Source: Alisma plantago-aquatica
Taxonomy: Eukaryota > Streptophyta > Magnoliopsida > Alismatales > Alismataceae
Length of the DNA stretch: 64,000 bases
NCBI GenBank assembly: GCA_963693085.1
Contig: OY856410.1
Location: forward strand, 563,307,906 to 563,371,905
Direction of reading: 5' to 3'
The notes beneath the pieces were generated by a model. It was not told the DNA's origin. It did not search any database and saw only the letters and a program-made list of their open reading frames with translations. Numbering within the stretch: position 1 is the first letter of the stretch; each line of letters starts with the position of its first letter. Shown here one piece after another: positions 1 to 12,229 of the stretch. The position numbers and the translations under genes are program-made.

Positions 1-777
1 AGAAGAAGAAAAATGCACTCTAGGGTTCGACCACCACTAGAGGAAGAAGAAGACACCAAGGAGAAGGAGGAGGATCGACCACTAAGCTTGCAAAGGAGAG
101 GTGTTGTTCACCAAGAAAGGGGGAAACTAAGGAAGTAAAGGGATCCTTAGCAAGCGAAAGGGGATACATATATAGAAGAGGATGGAGGAGAAACCAAGGT
201 AAAATAAGGCAATGTGTCACCCACCTAGGGACACTTGTCCATGGGAAACGCCACCCTCTCATCTTGCCCCATACACATGTCCAAGGCAATTGCCACATGC
301 AAGCATCATGCACCAAGTGTCCACTAGAGTGGTGACACAAACGAACCTAGGAGTCAAAGGTGGTCCATGGTCGATACACCCACTCCTTGCCTGATACAGC
401 CTCATGGGTGACACACCCATGGCCGACACAACCATGGCCGGCACACCTATGGCCAACACAAGGTCAAATAAGGCAAAACAAGGCTCAAGAAGGCATAACA
501 AGGCCCAACAAGGCTCACCCAAGCCCAAAGCAACTCAAGCAACGAGCCCAACCCTTCCTATCAACACTAGAGGAAGCAAGGAGAGAGAGAAACACCTCTC
601 AAGGTGACAAACTTGCTCATCAACTCTAGACTTGGGTTATTTGCAAGTAGCACCTCCAACACTCAACAAAGCACAAACAAACCCAAATCACCACTAAAGA
701 TGATTAGCAGGCAACTAAACACCAGGGTTGGGCAAAGCAAACAGGATAAGCCCAAAACGGGGGTTAGGGTCCTTACA
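1..777 (-). repeat. LTR fragment of a minus-strand LTR retrotransposon
   Basis: Read on the minus strand, the segment begins at 777 with TGTAAGGACCCTAACCCC, the TG start expected of an LTR, and carries a TATA-like box near 166-175. It is cut by the left edge of the window, so the element body would lie to the left. No ORF here matches a known protein; the short ones come from a low-complexity LTR sequence. The assignment rests on the terminal motif, promoter-like position and the neighbouring retroelements, and a paired LTR is not visible. Confidence 0.45.
166..175 (-). promoter_or_regulatory. TATA-like box of the left-edge LTR
   Basis: On the minus strand the sequence reads CTATATATGT about 600 bp inside the proposed LTR start at 777, in the position expected for a U3/R boundary promoter. 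It is a motif-level call only. Confidence 0.3.
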
Positions 778-2610
778 CTATCTATCTTATTTATGAACTC
801 CTAACCATGAAAGTGTTATGAGCTTGATAATCATAGATAGTATATGTTATGGTGACTATGATATGAAACATATTGAATGTGCCTTCATGAGGCATGTTGG
901 GGCACTTGTGATACAAGAATGATGTGAATGGGCCCTATGACTTGATAGTGGCTCATTGCCTATTATGAGATGACATTTCCCAATGATGAGTTGAGAGATT
1001 GATATACCTTAGTATGTGACCTTGGTATTTGTGTTGAATGACAGTGTTACATGTCTCGTGTGATAATAGCATGACAATGTCACACCTTTTTTGTTTTATA
1101 TCTTATGGAGTTGTATTATGACCTTATCTTTGTAGAGTTTGTTATGGATTTGTACGAATGACAGTGTTACATGTCTCATGTGATAATAGCATGACAAGAT
1201 CACACCTTATACATTTTATATCTTCTGGAGTTGTATTATGACCTTATCTTTGTAGAGTTTGTTATGAATTTGTACATCATAATTTGATTGATGCTAAAAT
1301 TCACTTAATTAAATTAAATAATCAAGTGGAAATTAATCATGTAGGTTTGCCCTGTGCCATAGATCCATCTCAGTGTCAACAGTTACTGGATGGTGAAACA
1401 GGCTTTCCCTAGTGAAAGCTTGGAGTCATATATTGTTGAGTATATGCATTCACGTGATTGGTTGTGGGCCATACCCTAGAAGGAGTGCAACTACGAATCG
1501 TATCTTAGTGATTTGATGCTTATGAGGTTTCACAGGAGTGACTATGGGCCATACCCTAGCAGGAGTGCGGTTGCGGGCCGTATCTCATTTTCACTAACGT
1601 CATGACCTATACCAAGGTGGGTTAGGACTTTCACAGTTTGACTATATTTCACTAGTTGTAGTTGACTGGTATGTCTCTCCGGTGTACTCGTGTATTGACC
1701 ACGAGATTTGGTGAGGTCATGGATTTCGGCTCTTCCATTGGCCTTGTATGGCACTAATTTTTACTTAGCAATGGTCAGTTTGATTTGAGTGGTACGACTC
1801 AAATCCGCTATGCATAATAAAATACATAATCAATTGTGCAGTATACTTGCTTATGATCAAATACAAAAATATTGGATGAGGCCTTGCTTTACTTTTATAC
1901 AGTATAGTCGGTAGTAAATATACATGTTCTTCATATTCCTTCTGAACTGTTAGATGATAATGATTGCCTTGTTGATGTCATTAACTGACTCTTCTTATTG
2001 TAGTTGTTGCTTTACTTCTATCCTTGAATTACCTTATCTATGTTAATAATAGCATTGGTGGAGAGTTATATCTCCTACTGAGATTTGGACCTCACCCTGT
2101 GGGTTTCTCCACATATTTTAGGTGGACGCACATGAGGAGGTAGAGATCTTGCGACTGAGGTAGAACAACATCAAGAAAAGTAGCAGACAAGTTTGGATGC
2201 ACTGCTAGTCTTTTGGTGTAGAGTCTTAGAGTTGTCCCTGTACACTCAGGTCTTTGGGATGGTTTTTGGGTGTGTTTTGCAGACATTCTATCGATATGTG
2301 GTCTTGTCTTGTGTGCCCCTTTTGATGCAAAGATGTGGCAGATATACATACATATATGTATGTGTTTGGGACATGTTTCTATAGTAGCAGGATGATGGCA
2401 TATGTAATATGAACATGTTGATGTAAGCACCTTGTGATCTATGATATCCGATGCAGGTGTCCTGTGAGTACTTATATGTTAAAGTTTTTGCAGCTTTGGT
2501 GCTTAATGATATCAGTTTTAATTTTCAGTGTTTTTTAGTAATCCACTCATTTAGTTTTGTTTTCGCTATTAGTTTGGAGTTATCTTGTTGGTTTACGGTG
2601 TGGGGCATCA
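778..2610 (+). repeat. 5' LTR relic of E1
   Basis: It lies directly upstream of a primer-binding site at 2620. Several blocks match the reverse complement of E2's LTR, for example around 1770-1800 and 2041-2130, the latter ending in an AGGTGGACG block shared with E2. The last 500 bp also match the LTR part of E3 at 40250-40676. The 3' boundary is taken near a CA shortly before the PBS. The true 5' end may have been lost to the LTR at 1-777. Confidence 0.65.
1036..1275. repeat. 120-bp tandem duplication in the E1 LTR
   Basis: Two adjacent copies, 1036-1155 and 1156-1275, start with GAATGACAGTGTTACATG and end with TTTGTAC. They differ at a handful of positions. This is a local duplication within the LTR relic. 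Confidence 0.85.
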
Positions 2611-2619
2611 TCGTTTGGT

Positions 2620-2631
2620 TGGTATCAGAGC
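2620..2631 (+). other. Primer-binding site of E1 (initiator tRNA-Met)
   Basis: TGGTATCAGAGC is the standard primer-binding site of plant Ty3/gypsy and many copia elements, complementary to the 3' end of initiator tRNA-Met. It is followed by a conserved leader also seen in E2 and E3 (GGTTCACTGAGTCTAC). Confidence 0.85.
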
Positions 2632-2746
2632 TTTAGGTTCACTGAGTCTACAAGGACCTATGAATAGGGTTTGTGTCTGTTCTAGTGTCATCCAGTCTAT
2701 CTTATAGTGACTTCTACTTATGCAGAAGGAGCAAAAGAACTTAAAG

Positions 2747-3870
2747 ATGTCTGGAGAACACGAAGAACACACTGCTGAAAGTAGTGTTGATGCACCAAGC
2801 GGTGGTGCAAGGAACCAAGCATAATATCGGATGCCTAAGGTCCCCCAATTCGACCCAACCATGCTTGAGAATACTGCCTTTCAGTCTCTTTTTGGGTAGT
2901 TCATGGCCATTATGACGCGTATGGCGGACAAGATGCCCACACCTCAACCTAGGGTACTAGTTCCCAATGTGGAATCTTTGAGTATTGGGAAAACTTTTGA
3001 GTAGATTTTTCATGTTGGGGTAGTGGAGTATGTTGGAACGGCTGATACAACAATTGTGGATATGTGGCTAACCGAGTGTTAAAAAGCCTTCAAGATCATT
3101 AGCATCCCAGAGGCTGATAAGGTGAAGTGTGTAGTGTACCTTCTGAAAGGGAGTGATGACCACTAATGGGCCATAGAAGAGGAGAAGAGGCCTGGTGCTG
3201 AGGTAGGTTGGGAGGAGTTTTTGACTTGAGTTTGTCACTCAGTACTCCCCACAGACATATCTTGATGAGAATATATCCTAGTTTGACCGGATCAGGCAGG
3301 GGCCCTTGATGATAAACAAGTACGAGGCTAAGTTTATGGAGCTTCTACTATTCTATCCTCACATGGATGATATAGATGATGAGAAGATTCAGTGTTTTGA
3401 GAAGGGGTTGAATGTTGAGTTTTGTACCGCAGTGGATGTCTTAGAGAATCAAGAAAGATTTTCCACATTTGTGGAATCTATTTGGAGGGTAGAAAGATTT
3501 GTGATAGAGAAGTGAGAGGCGAGTTCCAGGAAGAGGCCTGCTCAGTTTCAGGGATAGTCGTCATGATGCTTTAAGAAGCCGAGGTTTCCATACTTCCAAC
3601 ACCATAGAGGTTTAGTGCGCAGACGTAGTGGTATCGACTAAAGACAGAGGTTGTAGCCTTCCACATGTTGGAGCACACAACACAACGTCATTGTGAGTAA
3701 TAAGTCTGCTTAGGCCATAGTTTGAGACTAGGGATTTCCATAAGTGAGGACCAATAGGACATATGAGGCGGGAGTGCCCAATGAGAGACGATGAGGTGAC
3801 CCATCAACTGAGGCAGAGCCAACAAGGCTCACAGAGGCAGTAGTTCATTAATGTAGGAGGATAAGGATGT
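2747..3870 (+). pseudogene. E1 gag pseudogene
   Basis: Translation from the ATG at 2747 follows the E2 gag almost domain by domain: an acidic N-terminus (SGEHEEH), the MPTP-rich linker, the KTFE...GTAD block and the VYLLKGSDDHW region of the Retrotrans_gag fold. Several in-frame stops (for example near 2823, 2898, 3002 and 3080) and at least one frame change destroy it. A short intact stretch is left at 3306-3515. A CCHC zinc-knuckle remnant (GHMRRECP) can be read near 3760-3785. Gag would build the cytoplasmic virus-like particle; this copy cannot. Confidence 0.8.
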
Positions 3871-3959
3871 GGACAAGTGTTGGAGACCGGATCGTCTGCT
3901 AAAAAAAGTAGAGGATGGGGGGGGACAACATGCAACAACTAGATTCTACGTCATGAGTT

Positions 3960-4480
3960 AGGTGGAGGCAGTGGTCAACCCGCAAGTAGTGACATGTCAT
4001 ATGGAGTTATTTCATTCTGATTTGTCTTCTTCTTGCTTTATATCTATTTTGGTTGACCCAGTGCAACACACTTTTTTATCACTCGTGAAGTGCTTGACGG
4101 TTATCTTTTGCCTATTAGTCATAGGAGAGATAGTTTACTGTTAGAAACCCATTAGTTGGTTCTGTAGTGTCACAAGAGGTGTGTCCTTCCTATGTCCTTT
4201 CTTTTTCAGGGCACAACATTCAAGTGGATCCCATACCACTTGGTATGCACAGATTCGATGTAATCCTTGGAATGGACACCTTGGAGAAGTATATTGTGGT
4301 ATTGGATTGTGGTTCCAAGCAGGCGACGTTTGTAGATGGTGATAAGAAGTGGATCTTCCAAGGAGATAGGAAGATTCTTCTGATGTGTCTGGTGTCGGCG
4401 ATGGTGGCGAAGAAGATGTAGAGGCAAGGTTGTGAATCATTCTTGACACATACGAAGGATACTAAGGTGGAGAGTCTAAG
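3960..4480 (+). pseudogene. E1 aspartic protease pseudogene (5' part of pol)
   Basis: The frame reads MELFHSDLSSSCFISILVD, matching the E2 protease start at 12051, and further on FDVILGMDTLEKY, the conserved second half of the retropepsin region. The active-site triad seen as DPGATHSF in E2 is degraded here to DPVQHTFL. Similarity continues to KDTKVESLS and then stops exactly at the E2 insertion point, 4480/4481. It is a broken relic of the polyprotein-processing enzyme. Confidence 0.75.
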
Positions 4481-6639
4481 TGTGACGACCACTATCAAAC
4501 TGACAGCCAAATTGCATAGTAATTACACAGAATAACCATTAGCAACAGATTAACAAAGATCACTAAAAATTAAAACCATTTTGCAAAGAGATCCATTGCC
4601 AGGAAACTCTTAAGGGAAGAACCAAAGCAATATATACATCATAGTTCACATTGTACATACATTGTACCATCTCATCTCGAGGATATCATATACCAATTGC
4701 TTTGCCCAAACATATACATAAGCAACATAAAACCTCGAGGCATACAAGCAAAACTCGTAGATCGTTTATAAAACCATTACGTACTAACTTCCAAGAACCT
4801 GAGAGTATAGAGACGACACATAGGACTTCTATCTACAAGACACGACAAACATCACACTCAACCTAAGCTATTACTATTGTCCATGTTGATGTTGTCCTCC
4901 CTCTGTAGTACAGTCTCTACCTCCTCGTCTACGTCCACCTAAAAATATTGGGACCAATGGGGTGAGACAAAAGTCCCAGTGAGGGATATAAATCTCTGCC
5001 AATAACATTATTATCATAGGTAAACAATATAAAACTGAGCAGAGGATCTTTTATATTAATAATTAAGATTAATCACTATTTATAAGAATAGAGCAATATC
5101 ATCTTTTAAAGCAATGCAGCTATCTATGATAGAGCAATAAATCATCTATTCACTTTATAAGGAATACGAAGAACAAATATAACTTCTATCCATTTAAGAT
5201 GTATAAAAGTAGTGTAACATCAACCAATGTTTCAATATTCAATCCGTAATCAAATACGCTACATGACTGATTACATATTTAAAATCACACTTATGCCCTG
5301 AAGAGATGAGGTATACCACTCATGCTCCAACTGACCATGACTACGTAAAGCATCGGTACCATACAAGGTCAAAATAAGAGCTGACTTCCAAGACCTCACC
5401 TGCCTCGATTAGTCTGAGACCATTGTCAGTGACATCATGTATCAAACTACAATTAGCTTGCCAGGGTTAGTGGCATCTTCGCTATAAAGTTACAGTCGTA
5501 GCATGCACTCTTCAGGGAGATCACACAGCAATCCCCGATATATTAATATTGAGTCATGGCATATATCCATACTCTTATGATGATGAGGGAGACCACACAA
5601 GAATCCATATTTGGATGTAAGGATATTTTCACCCATTACCCCCACACATTAAAAAATATGCTCTTTGAGTTAAACTCATTTCACCATTCAGCAAATTCTG
5701 ACACTGAATGGATCTATGGCTAGGGCAACTACATGATAAGGTTCCACTTGATTAATTTGTGCATTACAATATCTTTTAGCATCAACCAAGTTACAATCAT
5801 GAATTATAACAGATGCTACAAAGAAAGGTGTAATACATTTACCAAGTACTTCCATAATCTTTGGAATACAATGAATGCATAGCACTCGGGATCTCAATCT
5901 CTTATCACATTACTGAGGATTCTCATCCCTTAACATTATCATCATCATGATTGCTAGATCTGGCTATTTAAACCCTTAGTTTATCACTGAACATTGTCAC
6001 CTCTTATCAGGTAACTATTACCTCGAGGTCCTTAGACGCATGTATACATTATACTTGTTGCACAAGTATTTCACATGGCTCACAAGGCCCATTTAATATA
6101 TATCATATGAAAGATCATAGCTCATACCTGGATATGCTCATCATCTCATGATACCTGCATGGTTACTGTTTCATGATAAAAAAACAATAACAAGTGCATA
6201 TCATCACCATGCAATACAAGAGAAAATACAACCTTCCCATTATTAGGGTTAGGGTTTCCCTTTTTAGCCAATTAGGGTTTCAAGTTCATATCATCAAGGA
6301 TCAAAACCCTAATTCATAGCTCCACACATATTAGGAGCATACATTGATATCATAAGTATTCAATCATACTTGTTTATTCTCATCATTTATCATTAAATGA
6401 TTATTACACAAAGTATGAGTTTCTCTCTCATCCTCACTATGATATTGATTACATCATACTTTATTAAGTTGGCTCAACCCTTTTCTCAAGTTACATTGGC
6501 CTACACTTATCAAAATACATTAAACTCTTTACATCTTAATGTATCATTCGACATAACACACTTGATGTGTTACTCAGTCAAGTATATCATATTTGAGGTG
6601 CTTACCTCCATATTGGTTTTGAGGTGCTTCCACCATATC

Positions 6640-6932
6640 GGGCTAGAGGTGTATTCTTACCACCATATCCTCCAAGAGGTGTGTGCTTACCACCATATCA
6701 TCCAAGAGGTGTGTGCTTACCACCATATCATCTAAGAGGTGTGTGCTTACCACCATATCATCCGAGAGGTGTGTGCTTACCACCATATCGTCCAAGAGGT
6801 GTGTGCTTATCACCATATCATCCAAGAGGAGGTGTGTGCTTATCACCATATCATCCAAGAGGTGTGTGCTTATCACCATATTGTCCAAGAGGTGTGTAAT
6901 TGCCACCATATCATCCAAGAGGGGTGTGTGTG
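6640..6932. repeat. 30-bp minisatellite in the E2 left LTR
   Basis: About nine tandem copies of a 30-bp unit containing CACCATATCATCCAAGAGG. One copy (near 6827) is longer by three bases (extra GAG) and several have single changes. Because the unit is a multiple of three, all six frames give repetitive open frames, which are not genes. A matching array sits in the right LTR at 15575-15860. Confidence 0.95.
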
Positions 6933-7705
6933 TCACTTATATCGGTTTACTCAAGTGTAGGGTTTTCATATCGGGTTAGACCCTTATGCTCATACCTTTT
7001 CAAACCTTCAAATTATCAACCGACCATGTGTTGAGTGAAAGACTAGACAACTGGTTAGTCCTTTTTCAACCAACCCAAATGTACAAAATGATAGGGGTGT
7101 GGGGTTCCAAGGTATGATAGATTTCATATCACCATATTGGGTTTCATTACCATATCAGGTTAGAGGTACTTCAACCCGATATCGGTTTGTGCCATGATGA
7201 TGTCATCATCATTAAGCTCTAGACTTTCATCCCTTACTATTCTAGTTCATGGAAAAAAGTCCTATGCAACTATTAGAACTCATAGAATCATCAATCATTT
7301 AAGAAAAATCGAAATTGAAAGTAGATCAACAAGTATAGCAAGATTGAAGGTGAATAATAACATGATTGGGTTCAAGTCATATAACCCGCCTCTAGAACAA
7401 CTTCAAAGATCCAAGATCCAAAGATTCAAGTTCCTAAGGTTGAATATAAACTTATCAAAGATCCAAGATTTGTTCACAACTCCTCTATATGCAAAGAATC
7501 ACCATAGATAAGAACTTGGTGAAGAAGAAAAGAAAGGAAGAATCACAACCCGAGATTCATGCTTCAACCAAGGTTGAAGATGACCATGGCTTTACCTTAA
7601 GATTAAGGCTCAAGATCCTCCTTGATCCTCAACTACTATGCATGATATATAAGAGAAAGAGAGTTGTAGGATTCGAAAAGTGTTACTAGTAGGTAAAAGG
7701 AGTGG

Positions 7706-7713
7706 TATATATA
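7706..7713 (-). promoter_or_regulatory. TATA box of the E2 left LTR
   Basis: TATATATA within a conserved block (GGAGTGGTATATATAATTGAG on the plus strand in part) is present at the same place in the right LTR (16643-16650). It lies about 880 bp from the LTR's minus-strand start, suitable for a U3 promoter. Confidence 0.45.
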
Positions 7714-8594
7714 ATTGAGGCTCATGAGAGAGAGTGTATAAGAGGTGTCATCACCTTATACTACTAGGTGACACATGTCCATGCATGGGTTGACACGTAC
7801 ATGCATGCACACATATTTATATTAACATGAAAAACTCTTGGGGATAATCTAGGGATAAGATTTCGGCCATTAGTTATCTTGTTGAACAAGATATTTCAAC
7901 CCAACATCACTTTATTTACAAATTGATACAACTTTTCCAAGGAAAGTTGTAAACCGATATACATCACCTTCTTGAGGTGCTTAAATCATCATGGCCTTTG
8001 CCAAGAGTTGAAAAAATGATATGGTACCTCCCATATAAGCTCTGCAACTCAATACAACTCATTTTAGGGTTTCAACTATACAACTCTTCTTGGTCTTTTC
8101 ATCACTAAGAATATCATCACTCAAATATGATTCAAACATGGTGTATCTTTATTTATATATACTCTATATGATTCTAAGAGAGAGTAGGTACACTCCAAGG
8201 GTGGTAATTTGCATATCAACCCTACATTTGGGGTAAATTGCAATTTGCACCAAAATTGGTACACAAGGCACAATCATTATTCAAACAAGCTCCAACTTGG
8301 AACTTAGGCTTTCCACAAGCCACCCCTTAGCATCATTCTATCTCTTATGATGTTAAGCACTTTAGGCACGATCAACATGTGACATATTGCAATATAACCC
8401 CTCATCTTGGGTAAATTGCAATTTACACCCAAACTATCATATAATGCACAAACATTTTGCAAATAAACTCAAACTTGAAAATTAAACTCTCCTTGAGTCT
8501 TAATTACTTTTCAAAAGACTAAAACAAGTTTATAAATAACTTACTTAACCAAAACTTCCAGGGTTATGGCATAACCCAGGTCAGGGATGTTATA

Positions 8595-8610
8595 ATTACC
8601 AACCCCTAAC
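8595..8610 (-). other. Polypurine tract of E2
   Basis: On the minus strand, the purine-rich stretch TTAGGGGTTGGTAAT abuts the 3' LTR start. This is the position of the plus-strand DNA primer in LTR retrotransposons. The match is reasonable but short. Confidence 0.5.
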
Positions 8611-8631
8611 AGGGATTTCGTCTCCAAAATC

Positions 8632-10250
8632 TCAAGAGAAAAGAGAAGGGTACTTCCTCCTCATTTCTTCCTCCAGCTCCCATGTGGCTTCTTCAATGCC
8701 ATGGTGATGCCAAAGAACTTTCATAAGAACTATGTCTTTCTTTTTGAACTTCTTGATTCTTCTATCAAGAATCATCATTGGATCTTCCACATAGGATATA
8801 TCTTCATTTACTTCTACCTCTACAGGTTGCAACACCAACTCTATATCAGGATGATACTTTCTCAGCATAGATATATGAATCACTAGATGTAGTCTATGTA
8901 GCTTAGGTGGCAACTCCAACCTATAGGCTACCTTTACAATCCGTGTTGTCACTGGGTAAGGTCCCATAAATCTAGGAGCTAACTTACCCTTTTTCCCAAA
9001 TTTGAGAACACCTTTCTAAGGAGAGACCTTGAGATACACCCTGTCTCCAACTTGGAATTCTAAAGGTCTACAATGTTTATCAGCATATGACTTTTGTCTA
9101 TCTTGTGCAACTTTCAACTGTTGTTGTATTACTTTAATCTTTTTAGTTGTCTGTTGCACTAATTCAAGACCCAGAAGTTGGTATTCTCCTATCCCATACT
9201 AGCATAATATAGATCTACAATGTATACCATATAATGCTTCATATGGTGCCATATCCATACTTTTCTTATAACTATTGTTGTAGGCAAACTCTATTAAGCT
9301 CAAGTGTAAGTCCCAACTTCCTACAAACTGAAGAACACATGCCCTAAGCAAGTCCTCCAAAGTTTGTATAGTCCTTTTAGATTGTCCATTTGTCTGAGGG
9401 TGAAAATATATGCTAAACTTTAACTACATACCCAAGGCTGTATGTAGTCATTCCCAAAAATGACTTGTAAACTGGGGACCTCTATCAGACACAATTGTGG
9501 CTGGAACTCAGTGTAACTGCACTATCTCATCTATGTAGATATGTGTAAGTTTTTCAGCAATATAGGTTGTTTTAAGAGGAAGAAAATGTCCTGACTTAGT
9601 CAACCTATCAACTATCACCCAAATGGAATCATGACTTTTGGCTGTTCTGGGTAGACCAACCACAAAGTCCATTATCATGTGATCTCATTTCCATTGTGGT
9701 ATAGGTAAGGGATACACTGTTCCTATAGGCTTCTGGTGTTCTGCTTTAACTTACTGACACACTGGACACCACATAACAAACTCAGCTACATCCTTCTTCA
9801 AACCAGGCCACCAATACATATCTTTTAAGTTATGATACATTTTAATACTCCATGGATGCATTTCTTACATGGATGAATGAGCTTCCTCCATAAATATCTT
9901 TCTTAAGTCATTGGCATCAGGTACTACCATCCTACCATGGTAATAGACTACCTCATCCTCTGACTCATGGAAATCATCCCGTTTCTCACTACCATACTTT
10001 GACCTGATCTGCTAAATCATAGTATCAGTCTGTTATGCCTATTTAATTTGTTGTCTCAGAGTAGGTTTCACATGCATCTCGGCCAGCAATCCAGCTAACA
10101 AAGATACTTTTAACTGTACATTTATTTGTCTCAAAGAGACAAACATGTCCCGTTTAAAGCATATTAAAGAATTCAACTATGCTTTATCTATGGGTCAAGA
10201 TGAAGATTTTTTACTTAGTGCATCTGCCACTGCATTATCTTTTCCTGGAT
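8632..10250 (-). pseudogene. E2 integrase and chromodomain pseudogene
   Basis: On the minus strand a chain of frames covers the integrase core and C-terminus and ends in a chromodomain. Visible motifs are DFVVGLPRT for the first catalytic Asp region (about 9670), SDRGPQF for the second (about 9480), and NGQSKRTIQ near 9380, where the family has NGQSERTIQ. The third catalytic residue is thus Lys instead of Glu. Further on are YNNSY and the GPYPV C-terminal block. The final 111-residue open stretch (8967-8632) ends with KVLWHHHGIEEATWELEEEM, a typical chromodomain core thought to target insertion to heterochromatin. Stops interrupt the upstream part. Confidence 0.85.
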
Positions 10251-10254
10251 GATA

Positions 10255-11600
10255 ATCAATTGTACAATCGTAGTCCTTGATTAATTCAATTCAGCGACAT
10301 TGTCTCATGTTCAACTCATGCTGTGAGAAGATGTACTTTAAGTTTTTATGGTCTGTGAAAATCTGACACGTTTCTCCATAAAGATAATGCCTCCAAATCT
10401 TCAATGCGTGGACCACTGCAACTAACTCTAGATCATGCGTCGGATAATTCTCCTCATGTTTCTTAAGTTTTCGGGAAGCAAAAAAAACTACATGATCACT
10501 CTGCATCAGCACACATCCTAGACCATTCTTAGAGGCATCACAGAAAACAATGTATCCCTTTCCCTGCTCAGGTAAAACCAACACAGGTGCACTAGTCAAC
10601 CTTTCTTTCAACAACTAGAAAGAACATTGACACTTGTCATTCCAGACAAAAGGAACCTCCTTCCTATTCAACCTAGTTAGGGGTAATGCTACAAAACTAA
10701 AGTATTTAATAAACCTTCTGCAGTAACCTGCCAGACCTAAGAAACTGCGAATCTGAGTTGGTGTCTTGGGTTGTTCCCACTCTAAAACAGGCTCTACTTT
10801 CTGTAGATCAACACAAATTCTTGAAGCAGATATGATGTATCCTAAGAAAGACACTTCTAATAACTAGAACTCACACTTCCTAAACTTAGCATATAGCTTG
10901 TGCTGTCTCAACAAAGTCAAGGCTTGACGAAGATGTTGTTCATGTTGTTGACCATCTATACTGTATATCAGGATGTCGTCTATGAAGGCCACTATGGATT
11001 GATCAAGGAATGGCCAGAAGACTCTATTCATTAGATCCATGAATGTAGTTGGTGCATTAGTTAGTCCAAATGACATAACTACAAACTCATAATGATCGTA
11101 CCTTGTCCTAAAGGCTAACTTAGGTATGTCACTCTCCTTGATACGTAACTAATGATATCATGACCTTAGATCTATCTTAGAGAACATTGTTGCACCACAC
11201 AACTGGTCAAACAAATCATCTATCCTTGGTAGAGGATATTTGTTATTTATAGTCACCTTATTAAGCTATCTATAGTCTATGCATAATCTCATAGACCCAT
11301 CCTTCTTTTTAACAAAAAGAACTGGAGCACCCCATGGCGAAGTACTCGGTCGAATGAAACCTTTCTCAAGCAACTCCTATAACTATTTCTTAAGTTCTTC
11401 CATCTCAGTAGGTGCCATCCTATAAGGTGTTTGGGCTATGGGTTGCATACCTAGAATTAGATTAATCTTGAAAGCAATCTCTTGAGGTGGAGGGATATCT
11501 AGAAATTCTTCAGGAAACACATCCTTGAATTCCCTGACAATAGGAACTTTAATAAGACTAGGACTTTCTACTTTGGTATCTACCACATGTGCCAAGAATG
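10255..11600 (-). pseudogene. E2 reverse transcriptase and RNase H pseudogene
   Basis: Minus-strand frames follow the Ty3/gypsy order. A linker with FKDVFPEEF (11595-11383) is followed by the RT fingers, then [17 protein letters not shown] and the catalytic FIDDILIYS box (11076-10864; FxDD in place of YxDD is normal for the family). Next come the GYCRRFIKYFS thumb-connection (10854-10615) and RNase H with [13 protein letters not shown] and [10 protein letters not shown] (10614-10291). The segments are separated by stops, and the RT palm between about 11080 and 11380 is disrupted, so no enzyme can be made from this copy. Confidence 0.85.
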
Positions 11601-12060
11601 CTTCACATCCTTGTCACATCAGTCTCTCAGCTACCATTGTTGATATTAGATAGGTTGGAAGAATCTTTCTGTCTCCCTGAAAGACCCATGTCTCATTACT
11701 ATCTGCGAATATAGCTTGCTTGGAACCACAATCCAAGACAATCTTATACTTTTCTAGGGTATCCATCTCAATAATTACATCAAACCCGTACATCTCAAGT
11801 GGTATAAGATCCACCTGAATTTTGTGTTATGAAAATGAAAGAACACAGGGAGAACATACCTCCTGCGACACTGCATATTCGACTAATAGAGTTTCTAATA
11901 ATAGATTATCTGTTCTGCGACTGACAGCCATATTGCAGTCATGAATCACTTCTCGAGTGATAAAGGAATGTGTAGCACCTGGATCAATTAAAGTAGATAT
12001 GAAGCAAGATGAAGACATATCAGAATGAAATAATTCCATCTGACCTATCACGACTCATGG
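11600..12060 (-). pseudogene. E2 aspartic protease pseudogene
   Basis: The minus-strand frame 12051-11827 contains the retropepsin active site DPGATHSFI and continues into FDVIIEMDTLEKYKIVLDCGS (first 20 residues of 11814-11614). A stop lies between the two parts. Order and spacing relative to gag and RT are normal for a gag-pol polyprotein. Confidence 0.8.
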
Positions 12061-12229
12061 ATTGACTACTGCCTCTGGCTGATTCATATCATATAATCTT
12101 GTTGTTGCCTATTGCCAACTCCGTGCTCTGTTGTTTGGTGCAGATGATCCTACTTGGGATGCCTGTCCACTCCTTCATGTGCCACTACTAAATTGTTGCC
12201 TCTAAGAGCCTTGTTGACTCTGCCTCAGT

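Larger units (their letters stand above)
4481..8594 (-). repeat. E2 3' LTR (left copy)
   Basis: It begins TGTGACGACC on the plus strand and ends at GATGTTATA, where the right copy has GATGTTACA, so the minus-strand start TGTAACATCCC is mutated to TATAACATCCC here. It aligns along its whole length with 13413-16926 plus 27051-27689, including a minisatellite, a TATA box and the AT-rich U3. It contains the intact, unoccupied counterpart of the CACTA target site at 7981-7983 (TTA). Confidence 0.9.

Noticed and set aside
6243..6262. Telomere-like TTAGGGTTAGGGTTT (also at 15177)
   Set aside because: Only two units, present at the same place in both LTR copies of E2; it is LTR sequence, not a telomere or interstitial array.
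6640..6932. Possible CRISPR-like array
   Set aside because: The 30-bp units are directly contiguous without unique spacers, and the context is a plant LTR.
6397..6979. Several overlapping repetitive open frames (both strands), also at 15331-15914
   Set aside because: They are produced by the 30-bp minisatellite, whose period is a multiple of three; all frames show the same repeated peptide and there is no start or domain context.
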